NCBI RefSeq assembly: GCF_030246925.1
Contig: NZ_CP126740.1
Span: 3,100,001-3,164,000 of the forward strand
Length of the DNA stretch: 64,000 nt
Reading direction: 5' to 3'
Origin: Microbacterium sp. zg-Y625
Lineage (GTDB): Bacteria; Actinomycetota; Actinomycetes; Actinomycetales; Microbacteriaceae
In this document: piece by piece, positions 53,412-60,594 of the stretch
Position numbering within the stretch: the first letter of the stretch is position 1
Layout of the letters: each line of letters starts with the position of its first letter
Program-made: the position numbers and the translations under genes
The notes under the pieces: model-generated
The model's database searches: none
What the model was told of the DNA's origin: nothing
The model's input: only the letters and a program-made list of their open reading frames with translations

Positions 53412-54086
53412 ATGCCGAACGCCTCCTCGCACCAGACCGCCCTCGTCGTCAGCGGCTCCGGGCGGTACGCCGACGCGTGGCATCCGTTCCCCCGCACGAG
53501 TGCCCTGCTCGCCGAGATCCTGCGGGAGACGGGGTTCGAGGTGAGGATCGACGACGACGTGGATGCCGCGATGGCCCGGCTCGACGACGTCGACCTGCTC
53601 GTCGTGAATGCCGGCGACCCGTGGCGGGATGACCGGGAGGGCGCTGCTCCCTCGGCATCCGTCGAGGGCCTGGACCACGCACTCGAGCGCGGGATGGGGG
53701 TGCTCGCGATGCACCTGTCGGTGGGGTCCCTGCGGGACTACCCGTCGTGGGCTCCGGCGATCGGCGGCATGTGGGTGCCGGGCGCGTCGTGGCATCCCGA
53801 GATCGGCGACGTCGACATCGCGGGCGGTGTGCTCCCCGGAGGCACCGTGGTGGACGGCTTCACGGTCTTCGACGAGCGGTACTGCCGCCTGCAGCAGCTC
53901 GGCGAGCGGCACGTGGTGACCACTCAGGTCACCGACGGCGAGCGGATGCCGGCGGCCTGGGTGCGCACGCACGGGCCGGCGCGGGTGGCCGTCGACACCC
54001 TCGGGCACGACGAGCGGTCCTACGAGTCGGACGGCCACCGGCGGCTCATCGGGACACTCTCCCGATGGGCCGCCGGGGCCGCCTGA
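53412..54086 (+). CDS. ThuA-like domain protein
   Basis: 224 residues. TALVVSGSGRYADAWHPFPRTSALLAEILRETGFEV and VLAMHLSVGSLRDYPSWAPAIGGMWVPGASWHPEIGD are the ThuA-like (glutamine-amidotransferase-fold) blocks. ThuA proteins are linked to sugar (trehalose, sucrose) catabolism in rhizobia, but the reaction is unsettled and no sugar genes adjoin it here. The usual catalytic Cys of the fold is absent. Confidence 0.82.
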   Translation: MPNASSHQTALVVSGSGRYADAWHPFPRTSALLAEILRETGFEVRIDDDVDAAMARLDDVDLLVVNAGDPWRDDREGAAPSASVEGLDHALERGMGVLAMHLSVGSLRDYPSWAPAIGGMWVPGASWHPEIGDVDIAGGVLPGGTVVDGFTVFDERYCRLQQLGERHVVTTQVTDGERMPAAWVRTHGPARVAVDTLGHDERSYESDGHRRLIGTLSRWAAGAA

Positions 54087-54221
54087 GCCCGGGCGTCACC
54101 GGCGCTCCGCCATAACGTCGGAGATCGACCGTTCCTCGGACCCGAAACGCCGCTGGCATCCGAAATACCGGCGATCCCCGAAGAACTGACGAGGGCGCGG
54201 ATGCCGCGCGCCGCCTGAACG

Positions 54222-55100
54222 TCAGAGGTGCTTGCCGCCGGTCACCGGAAGCACGGCACCCGACGTGTACGAGCCGTCCTCGGAGGCGAGGTACACGTAC
54301 GCGCCGGCGAGTTCGGCCGGCTGCCCGGCGCGGCCGAGCGGGGTGTCCTGGCCGAACTCCGCGAGGCGCTCGACCTCCCAGCCGGTGGCGGGGATGAGCG
54401 GGGTCCAGATGGGACCGGGGGCGACGGCGTTCACCCGGATGCCGCGGGGTCCGAGCTCCTCGGCCATGGCGCGGACGAACGCCACCTGGGCCGCCTTGGT
54501 CATGGCGTAGTCCACGAGGGACGGCGACGGGCTGAAGGCCTGGATCGATGCGGTGACGATCAGGGACGCGCCGGGCTGCAGGTGCGGCACGGCGGCGCGC
54601 GCGGTCCAGATCATGCCGTAGAGGTTCGTGCGGAAGACGCGGTCGAATTCCTCGGTCGGCAGGTTCTCGATGCCGTCGCGGTCCTTCTGGTAGGCCGCGT
54701 TGAGCACGACGATGTCGAGGCCGCCGAGTTGCTCGACCGTGTCGGCGACGATCTGCGTCGCGAATGCCTCGTCGCGGATGTCGCCCGGGAGGGCAACAGC
54801 CTTGCGCCCTGCCTGCTCGATGAGGGCGACGGTGGCGTCGGCATCCTCCTGCTCCTCGGGGAGGTACACGATGGAGACGTCGGCGCCTTCGCGCGCGTAG
54901 GCGATCGCAACGGCGCGGCCGATGCCGGAGTCGCCGCCGGTGATCAGCGCCTTGCGGCCCTCGAGTCGGCCGCTGCCCCGGTAGGTCTTCTCGCCGTGGT
55001 CGGGGCCGGGCAGGGTCTGCTCGGTGAGTCCGGGCTGCTCCTGGTGCTGGTCGGGCACTTCCTCGTCGCGATACTTGTCGCGCGGATCCTGCATGGTCAT
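54222..55100 (-). CDS. SDR-family oxidoreductase (YghA/GsiB-like, with N-terminal extension)
   Basis: 292 residues from ATG 55100 after AAGGAGTCAC. An N-terminal hydrophilic extension of about 45 residues (DPRDKYRDEEVPDQHQEQPGLTEQTLPGPDHGE) precedes the Rossmann motif TGGDSGIGRAVAIAYAREGADV. VVLNAAYQ and the Ser-Tyr-Lys catalytic set (TASIQAF, then VDYAMTKAAQ) follow. This extended SDR group is common in stress-related loci and probably uses NADP(H). Substrate unknown. A repeat array lies upstream. Confidence 0.88.
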   Translation of the reverse strand: MTMQDPRDKYRDEEVPDQHQEQPGLTEQTLPGPDHGEKTYRGSGRLEGRKALITGGDSGIGRAVAIAYAREGADVSIVYLPEEQEDADATVALIEQAGRKAVALPGDIRDEAFATQIVADTVEQLGGLDIVVLNAAYQKDRDGIENLPTEEFDRVFRTNLYGMIWTARAAVPHLQPGASLIVTASIQAFSPSPSLVDYAMTKAAQVAFVRAMAEELGPRGIRVNAVAPGPIWTPLIPATGWEVERLAEFGQDTPLGRAGQPAELAGAYVYLASEDGSYTSGAVLPVTGGKHL

Positions 55101-55190
55101 GTGACTCCTTCCCTTGCGTCCCTCGAGCGTGCCCGAGCGGTCCTGCAGCGAAAAGGGGCTTGACACCGCCCGCCCCCCGACGGCTCGCGG

Positions 55191-55250
55191 GCGTGCCGAG
55201 TGAGTATTCGGCGACGCAAGTGAGTATTCGGCGACGCGAGTGAGTATTCA
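55191..55250 (-). repeat. 20-bp-period tandem repeat, array C (3 units, reverse orientation)
   Basis: Three 20-bp units, read leftwards from 55250, 55230 and 55210, with core CGAATACTCACTCG and one or two changes in two of them. It points away from array D, which begins 52 bases to the right in the opposite orientation, so the two form an interrupted inverted pair. Confidence 0.88.
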
Positions 55251-55302
55251 GTCGCGGGCATGCATAGGGCTCCGGGCCCGCCACGTGAGCGTGCTCGGGG
55301 CG

Positions 55303-55362
55303 CGAGTACTCACTCGGCGACGCGAATACTCACTCGGCGATGCGAATACTCACTCGGCAGCG
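55303..55362 (+). repeat. 20-bp-period tandem repeat, array D (3 units)
   Basis: Units at 55303 (one change, CGAGTACT), 55323 and 55343. The last unit and G-run run directly to the stop codon of the lipoprotein gene at 55368, and the 27 bases 55342-55368 equal 3672-3698 of array B. Confidence 0.9.
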
Positions 55363-55367
55363 GGGGG

Positions 55368-56654
55368 TCAGCCCTCGGGGAGCGGGCAGACGGCGGCGGC
55401 GGCCACGTACTCGCCGTACTGCTCGGCCGTCCAGGGAAGGCCGGCCGGGGGCGCGGTCTGGCCGGACGCTGCCGGCGCCTTCGACGCGATCGCGGCAAGC
55501 TCCCACGCCAGGTCGGAACCGACGGTCGCGCTCGCCCGCGAGTTGTTCAGCACGACCGCCACGGCCATCCCGCTGGACGGGTCGGCGAAGGCCCCCGTGA
55601 TGTAGCCGGGGATCGCGCCGTACTGGCCGATGAGCGACCCGGCCTGGTAGGCGCCCCCGGCGGCGGTGTACCAGGTCGGCCCGTTCGCCGAAGCGGGCAG
55701 CGGCGAGGCGAAGCGCTCGTCCGTCGCACCGGGAAGGGATCCCGTCGCGAGCGCCTGCACGTACAGCCCGAGGTCCTCGATGTCCGACACCACGCCGGCC
55801 GCGGTGTATCCGGTGCTCGACGACAGGGCGGTGACGTCCATCGGCTCGGCGCAGTTGACCGCGCCCTCCGGGTTGTCGGGCGAGTACAGGCCGTTGAGCA
55901 TGGGCGCATCGGCTTCGGCGAGGTTGCGGGTGGGGGCCGGAAGCACGGTGGCCTGCAGCCCGAGGGGCTCGGTGATGTACTTCTCGTACATCTCCGCGGC
56001 CGTCAAACCGGTCGCCCGCTCGAGAGCGATGCCCAGCAGCAGGTAGCCGGTGTCCGAATCGGCGAACGCGGCGCCGGGCTCGCCGGTGCGCGCAGCTCCC
56101 ATGCCGTAGGCGGCCAGCTCCTTGGGGCTCCACACGCGCTCCGGAGTCACCCGCCAGCGCTCGACCACGCGCGGCGCGTACGACGCTATGCCGCTCGTCG
56201 AGTCGCACAGCTGCTCGAGGGTGACGTTCTCGTAGCCCGGCATGCCGGTGATCCACTCGGTCACCGCATCGTCCGGCGACACCAGTCCGTCGGCCGCCGC
56301 CGCGTAGAGCACGTCGCAGGTCATCGCACGGGTGACATTGGCCACCCGGAAGCGCATGTCGGTGCTGACCTCCTCGCCACCGGGCGTCGTCGTCCCGAGG
56401 CCCGCGATCCACGTGCCGCTCCACGGCGCCCACACTCCGACGATCGCACCACTGGAGCCGGTCGCAGCCATGGCGCGCTCGACCGCTCCCTGCAGCTGCT
56501 GCTGTGTCTCGGCGGGGAGGGCGGCATCGACCTGCTCCGGCACGTCGGGAACGACCGACGCCCCGTCGCCGGAGCACGCGGTGGCGACCAGCGCGATGCC
56601 GACGACACCGGCGATCGCGGTCACGACGCGCCGTGCGCGGCTGATGTGCGGCAT
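55368..56654 (-). CDS. Beta-lactamase/DD-peptidase-fold lipoprotein with degenerate active site
   Basis: 428 residues with lipoprotein signal ending GIALVATACSGD. The fold is that of class C beta-lactamase-like serine hydrolases: RFRVANVTRAMTCDVLYAAAADG, LCDSTSGIASY, FADSDTGYLLLGIALERATG and IGQYGAIPGYITGAFADP. All three catalytic motifs are changed: SxxK reads Asn106-Val-Thr-Arg109, YxN reads Asp199-Ser-Asp201, and HxG/KTG reads Gln344-Tyr-Gly346. It is therefore probably a non-catalytic binding protein at the cell surface. The frame itself is intact and well conserved in the framework, so it does not look like a pseudogene. Confidence 0.82.
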   Translation of the reverse strand: MPHISRARRVVTAIAGVVGIALVATACSGDGASVVPDVPEQVDAALPAETQQQLQGAVERAMAATGSSGAIVGVWAPWSGTWIAGLGTTTPGGEEVSTDMRFRVANVTRAMTCDVLYAAAADGLVSPDDAVTEWITGMPGYENVTLEQLCDSTSGIASYAPRVVERWRVTPERVWSPKELAAYGMGAARTGEPGAAFADSDTGYLLLGIALERATGLTAAEMYEKYITEPLGLQATVLPAPTRNLAEADAPMLNGLYSPDNPEGAVNCAEPMDVTALSSSTGYTAAGVVSDIEDLGLYVQALATGSLPGATDERFASPLPASANGPTWYTAAGGAYQAGSLIGQYGAIPGYITGAFADPSSGMAVAVVLNNSRASATVGSDLAWELAAIASKAPAASGQTAPPAGLPWTAEQYGEYVAAAAVCPLPEG

Positions 56655-56733
56655 CCAAACCCCCGAAAAGTCTCCCTACGATTCAAACACACCCCGGCGT
56701 CCGCCCCCGTACGGCTCACCTACCCTGGGGGTC

Positions 56734-57042
56734 ATGCCGCATACCTTCGACGACGACACCCTGGTGCGCGTGCTCCGGCACATGAACGACGACCACGCCG
56801 ACGACAATCTGCTGATCGTCCGCGCATTCGGCTGCCCGGACGCCGTCCAGGCGACCATGGCCGGCTTCGACGGGGACGGTGCCGACTGGCTCGTCGTGCG
56901 AGCAGACGGATCGGCGCAGTCGGTCCGCCTCGCGTGGCCCCACGCCCCGATCTCCGAGCGTCCCGACGTTCGTCGCGAGATCGTGGCACTGTATGACGCC
57001 GCCTGCGCTGCACTCGGGGTCGAACCCCGCCCCCACGACTGA
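56734..57042 (+). CDS. DUF2470-domain protein
   Basis: 102 residues. The opening TLVRVLRHMNDDHADDNLLIVRAFG carries the His/Asp motif of DUF2470, a domain otherwise found at the C-terminus of HugZ-type heme-utilisation proteins. The next gene is a heme oxygenase, so heme or iron handling is likely (inference). TACCCT at 56721-56726, seven bases before the ATG, suggests a leaderless transcript. The 125 bases after it are a low-complexity GCGGCGACAG-like stretch with no gene. Confidence 0.8.
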   Translation: MPHTFDDDTLVRVLRHMNDDHADDNLLIVRAFGCPDAVQATMAGFDGDGADWLVVRADGSAQSVRLAWPHAPISERPDVRREIVALYDAACAALGVEPRPHD

Positions 57043-57132
57043 CAGCGGCGGCGACAGCGGCGACGACAACGGCGGCGCCAGACAGTCGGATGCGGCGGCG
57101 ACAGCAGTCGGATGCCGCGGCAAGAAAAAGCT

Positions 57133-57161
57133 TCAGGTGAGCTGAGCCTTCGTCATACGAT
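57133..57161 (+). promoter_or_regulatory. DtxR/IdeR-like iron box and leaderless promoter of heme oxygenase gene
   Basis: 57133-57151 fits the 19-bp DtxR/IdeR box in about 12 positions and is itself roughly palindromic (AGGTGAG, then CTGAGCCT). A -10 TACGAT at 57156-57161 ends six bases before the ATG at 57168, predicting transcription starting at the start codon. Iron-bound repressor would cover the spacer. Confidence 0.5.
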
Positions 57162-57167
57162 GAGGCC

Positions 57168-57824
57168 ATGTCCGAGCCGATCGCCTTCTCCACCGCACTG
57201 CGTGAGCGTTCCACCGGCGCCCACTCCGGCAGCGAGAGCGCGGGGTTCATGGCCGACCTCATCAAGGGCGAGGGCACCCGCGAGGACTACATCGCCCTCG
57301 TCGCGCAGCACTGGTTCATCTACGAGGCCCTGGAGGCTGCCGCCGATCGCATGAAGGCCGACCCGGTGGCGTCCGTCTTCATCACCGAGCGGCTCACCCG
57401 ACTGCCGGCACTCGAAACGGACCTCGAATTCCTGCTGGGGTCCGACTGGCACGCGCAGATCGCGCCCTTGCCGACGACCCAGCGCTACGTCGAGCGCATC
57501 CGGGCGGTCGGGGCGACCTGGGCCGGCGGCTTCGTCGCCCACCACTACACCCGCTACCTCGGCGACCTCTCGGGGGGTTTGTTCATCGGCCGCCTGATGG
57601 CTCGCCGGTTCGGCTTCGAGACCAACGGCATCGGGTTCTACCTCTTCGACGCCATCGCCGACCCGAAGGCGTTCAAGGACGTCTACCGGGAACAGCTGGA
57701 TGCCGCGCCGTGGGACGACGCCGAGAAGGAGCGTGTCATCGACGAGGTGTTGCGCGCCTACCGGTTCAACACGGAGCTGTTCGAGGACCTGGCACGGGCG
57801 AAGGCCGGCATCCGCGTCGCCTGA
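57168..57824 (+). CDS. Heme oxygenase (biliverdin-producing, HmuO type)
   Basis: 218 residues. The proximal heme ligand is His19 in RSTGAHSGSES and the distal helix is RYLGDLSGGLFIGRLM, both hallmarks of HmuO-type enzymes. GFYLF and the C-terminal VLRAYRFNTELFEDL complete the family pattern. It cleaves heme to biliverdin, CO and ferrous iron using reduced cofactors, allowing heme iron to be used. An iron-box-like site lies just upstream and a DUF2470 gene precedes it. Confidence 0.93.
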   Translation: MSEPIAFSTALRERSTGAHSGSESAGFMADLIKGEGTREDYIALVAQHWFIYEALEAAADRMKADPVASVFITERLTRLPALETDLEFLLGSDWHAQIAPLPTTQRYVERIRAVGATWAGGFVAHHYTRYLGDLSGGLFIGRLMARRFGFETNGIGFYLFDAIADPKAFKDVYREQLDAAPWDDAEKERVIDEVLRAYRFNTELFEDLARAKAGIRVA

Positions 57825-57858
57825 TCCTCACGAGCGCTCCCGCGCCCCGGCGGCGCCG

Positions 57859-59214
57859 TCAGGCGCGCGGGCGCATGAAGCGGCGCACGTCCGGGTCGAC
57901 GCGGATGTCGCTGGGACGGAGCGGCCGGGTCAGGTACAGCCCCTCGAGGCTGGTGAGCCGCGACAGCGCGACGTACGTCTGGCCCGGGGCGAAGGCACCC
58001 GAGCCGAGGTCCACGATCGCCCGCTCGTAGGTCTTGCCCTGGGACTTGTGGATCGTCACGGCCCACGCCAGCCGCAGGGGGAACTGCGTGAACTCCGCGA
58101 CGATGTCCCGGGAGAGCGACTTGGATGCCGGATCGTACGCGTACCGGAACCTCTCCCAGACGGTCGGCTCGACGTCGTGCTCGATGCCGTCGACCTCCAC
58201 CCGCACCGTCGCCCCGGCGATGCGCGTGACCGTGCCGATGGTGCCGTTGACCCACCGGGGCGGCTCGCCGAATCCACCGACGTCGTTGCGCAGGAACATC
58301 ACCTGCGCGCCCACCTTGAGCTGCAGCTCCATCTCGGCCGGGTACGCCGCGTCGCCACGCCCGAAGTCGCCACTGACCTCGGCCCGCGCCGTCTGCACGG
58401 CACCGGGGAGGGCGTCGAGGTGGCGCTGATTGATGCGGTTGACGATGTCATTGCGGGTGGCCAGCGTGATGATCGGCGGCTCGTCGCCGCCGGGCTCGGG
58501 CGGACGCCGGGCGCCGGCGGTGTTGAGGACGTCGGCCATGTCCGCGGTGACGACACCGTGACGCACCGCGTTGAGGAGGATCTTGAACGTGGGGTCGGAC
58601 TGGCGGTGGATGTCGCGCAGCTCCCGGATGTTCAGCTTCGCGCCGTGGCGGCCGAGGTCGATGAGTCCGCCCTCGGCGTCGTCGCCCGACTCCCCCGCCC
58701 ACACGTGCGCGTCGAAGAACCAGAACGACCGGTAGTGGTCGCGGATGTACCGCATCTCGTCGCCACGGGGCGGAACCGGCGCGAGCTGGTACGGGTCGCC
58801 GAACATGACCACCTGCGCGCCGCCGAACGGCTCGCTGCGGCGGCCGCGCGCCTGGCGGAGCGAGCGGTCGATGGCATCCATGAGGTCGGCGTTGACCATC
58901 GAGATCTCGTCGATGACGAGCGTGTCGAGGGCGTTGAGGATGCGGCGTGTCTGGTCGGGCTGGTCCAGGTCGCTGCCGGCGATGAGCCCGATCGGCAGCC
59001 GGAACAGGGAGTGGATCGTCTGCCCCTCGACGTTGAGGGCGGCGACGCCGGTGGGGGCGCAGACGGCGATCTGCTTGTCGGTGTTCCAGGCCAGATGACG
59101 CAGCAGCGTCGACTTGCCCGTTCCGGCGCGGCCGGTGACGAAGACGTGCTCATCGGTGTCTTCGATCAGCCGGAACACCGCTTCCTGTTCATCGGAGAGG
59201 GGCGGCGTGGTCAC
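57859..59214 (-). CDS. PIF1-like DNA helicase / AAA ATPase
   Basis: 451 residues. Walker A is GRAGTGKS (28-35), motif Ia is CAPTGVAALNVEGQTIHSLF, Walker B is LVIDEISMVNADLMDAID, motif III is GDPYQLAPVPP, and the last motifs are AWAVTIHKSQGKTYERAIVDLG and TYVALSRLTSLEGLYL. This is superfamily 1B of the PIF1/RecD2 kind, a 5'-3' helicase acting on forks, R-loops or G-quadruplexes. Shorter than eukaryotic PIF1, as usual for actinobacteria. Convergent with the heme oxygenase gene. Confidence 0.92.
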   Translation of the reverse strand: MTTPPLSDEQEAVFRLIEDTDEHVFVTGRAGTGKSTLLRHLAWNTDKQIAVCAPTGVAALNVEGQTIHSLFRLPIGLIAGSDLDQPDQTRRILNALDTLVIDEISMVNADLMDAIDRSLRQARGRRSEPFGGAQVVMFGDPYQLAPVPPRGDEMRYIRDHYRSFWFFDAHVWAGESGDDAEGGLIDLGRHGAKLNIRELRDIHRQSDPTFKILLNAVRHGVVTADMADVLNTAGARRPPEPGGDEPPIITLATRNDIVNRINQRHLDALPGAVQTARAEVSGDFGRGDAAYPAEMELQLKVGAQVMFLRNDVGGFGEPPRWVNGTIGTVTRIAGATVRVEVDGIEHDVEPTVWERFRYAYDPASKSLSRDIVAEFTQFPLRLAWAVTIHKSQGKTYERAIVDLGSGAFAPGQTYVALSRLTSLEGLYLTRPLRPSDIRVDPDVRRFMRPRA

Positions 59215-59324
59215 TGATTCATGCTCGCACAGGCGCGACCTGCCGCGGCCCGCGGCTCACAGCGCGCCGCGCCGCCTGGGAGGGCTCCCGGGCTGCGGGC
59301 AGGTGCAGTTCCTAGACTGAGTAC

Positions 59325-60449
59325 ATGCAGCAGGGGGTCACGGCACCGACGCGCTCTCGCGCGCGCCGACGGGGCGCACCGTCGACGCGGGCGGATGCCG
59401 CCCTGCCGGGTTCCCGGTCGGCCCGCCGCAGCCTGCGACGGGATCTCTCCCTGCTCGCGGTGGTGGGCGTGCTGCTCCTCGGGGCGCTGGCCGCCACCTC
59501 GAGTGTGCTGTACACGAACTTCTACAGCCCGAGCGCCTTCGTGACGCGCTACCTCGCGATGCTCAGCGAGGGGCGGGCCGCCGACGCCCTCGCCGTGCCG
59601 GGAGTCGTCGTGGACTCCGCCGAGCTCGAAGCCGCCGGGCTTCCGACGACGGCATCCGAGGCGTTGCTGCGCCGCGCGGCCCTCGCCCAGCTCACCGACG
59701 TGCGGGCGGTGGCCGAGGAGACCCGCGACGGCGTCTCCCACGTGACCGTCGAATACAGCGCCGGCCCGTACCCGGGCAAGACCACGTTCGAAGTGGAGCG
59801 CGACGGCTGGATCGGGGTGGCTCCCGCGTGGCGCTTCGGAGAGTCGCCGCTGGCGGTCATCGATCTCACGGTGCACGGCGCCATGGAGTTCACCGTCAAC
59901 GGCTTCGAGATCGACAAGCGACAGGTGTCGCCGGACGGCGCTGAGGCCGACCCCACGGCGTCGGTGCCGCTGCTGGTCTTCTCGCCGGGCGTCTACTCGG
60001 TCTCGGTGGACACGGCCATGTCGGCGACCCCCGGCGTCGCCGTGCTGTCCGACTCGCCCGCGACCGGCATCCCGATCGAGCTGCAGGCGGAGCCCACCGA
60101 GCAGTTCATCGGTGTCGTACAGGAGCGCGTGGACCAGTTCCTCGCCGACTGCGCCGCCCAGCAGGTGCTGCAGCCCGCCGGCTGCCCGTTCGGCTACACC
60201 GTGCGCAACCGCATCACCGAGCTTCCCGAGTGGTCGATTCCGCAGCCGCCGCAGGTCGCACTGGAGCCGAACGGCGCGGGGTGGAAGATCCCCGTGACCG
60301 GCGCCGTCGCGCACATCGACGTCGAGGTGCAGTCGCTGTTCGACGGCTCGGTGTGGGAGGTCGCCGAAGACGTCCCGTTCCAGCTGACCGGCGACATCAC
60401 GGTGCTGCCCGACGGCACGGCCTCGATCGTCGTCTCCGGCGCCGAGTGA
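59325..60449 (+). CDS. Membrane-anchored protein of unknown function
   Basis: 374 residues. A basic N-terminus of about 40 residues and one membrane helix (LLAVVGVLLLGALAATSSVLY) precede an extracytoplasmic beta-rich region; the start of the outer part (SAFVTRYLAMLSEGRAADAL) looks like an NTF2/DUF4878-type helical entrance. Two cysteines (FLADCAAQQVLQPAGCPFG) may pair. TAGACT six bases before the ATG suggests a leaderless transcript. The last codons GCC GAG TGA lie inside the first unit of repeat array E. No family assigned with confidence. Confidence 0.75.
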   Translation: MQQGVTAPTRSRARRRGAPSTRADAALPGSRSARRSLRRDLSLLAVVGVLLLGALAATSSVLYTNFYSPSAFVTRYLAMLSEGRAADALAVPGVVVDSAELEAAGLPTTASEALLRRAALAQLTDVRAVAEETRDGVSHVTVEYSAGPYPGKTTFEVERDGWIGVAPAWRFGESPLAVIDLTVHGAMEFTVNGFEIDKRQVSPDGAEADPTASVPLLVFSPGVYSVSVDTAMSATPGVAVLSDSPATGIPIELQAEPTEQFIGVVQERVDQFLADCAAQQVLQPAGCPFGYTVRNRITELPEWSIPQPPQVALEPNGAGWKIPVTGAVAHIDVEVQSLFDGSVWEVAEDVPFQLTGDITVLPDGTASIVVSGAE

Positions 60450-60540
60450 GTATTCGCGGCCCCGAGTGAGTATTCGCGGGCCCGAGTGAGTATTCGCGGG
60501 CCCGAGTGAGTATCGGGGGCCCGAGTGAGTATTCGGGGCG
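60443..60540 (-). repeat. 20-bp-period tandem repeat, array E (5 units, reverse orientation)
   Basis: Units begin at 60443, 60463, 60483, 60503 and 60522; the first three are 20 bases and the last two 19. The reverse core CGAGTGAGTATTCG is kept, with CGGGCC-type spacers unlike the GCAACC of array F. The first unit provides the stop TGA of the upstream gene. It lies between convergent genes. Confidence 0.9.
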
Positions 60541-60568
60541 CTCGCGCCATGGAATGGCCCCGGGCCGC

Positions 60569-60594
60569 CTCAGAGCCCGGCCTCAGAGCCCGGC
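60569..60594. repeat. 13-bp tandem duplication spanning a stop codon
   Basis: CTCAGAGCCCGGC occurs twice in tandem. Read leftwards each copy carries TGA; the copy at 60585-60583 is the stop of the CopD/CtaG gene and the second gives a further TGA 13 bases on. Same arrangement as at 12494-12535. Confidence 0.75.
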
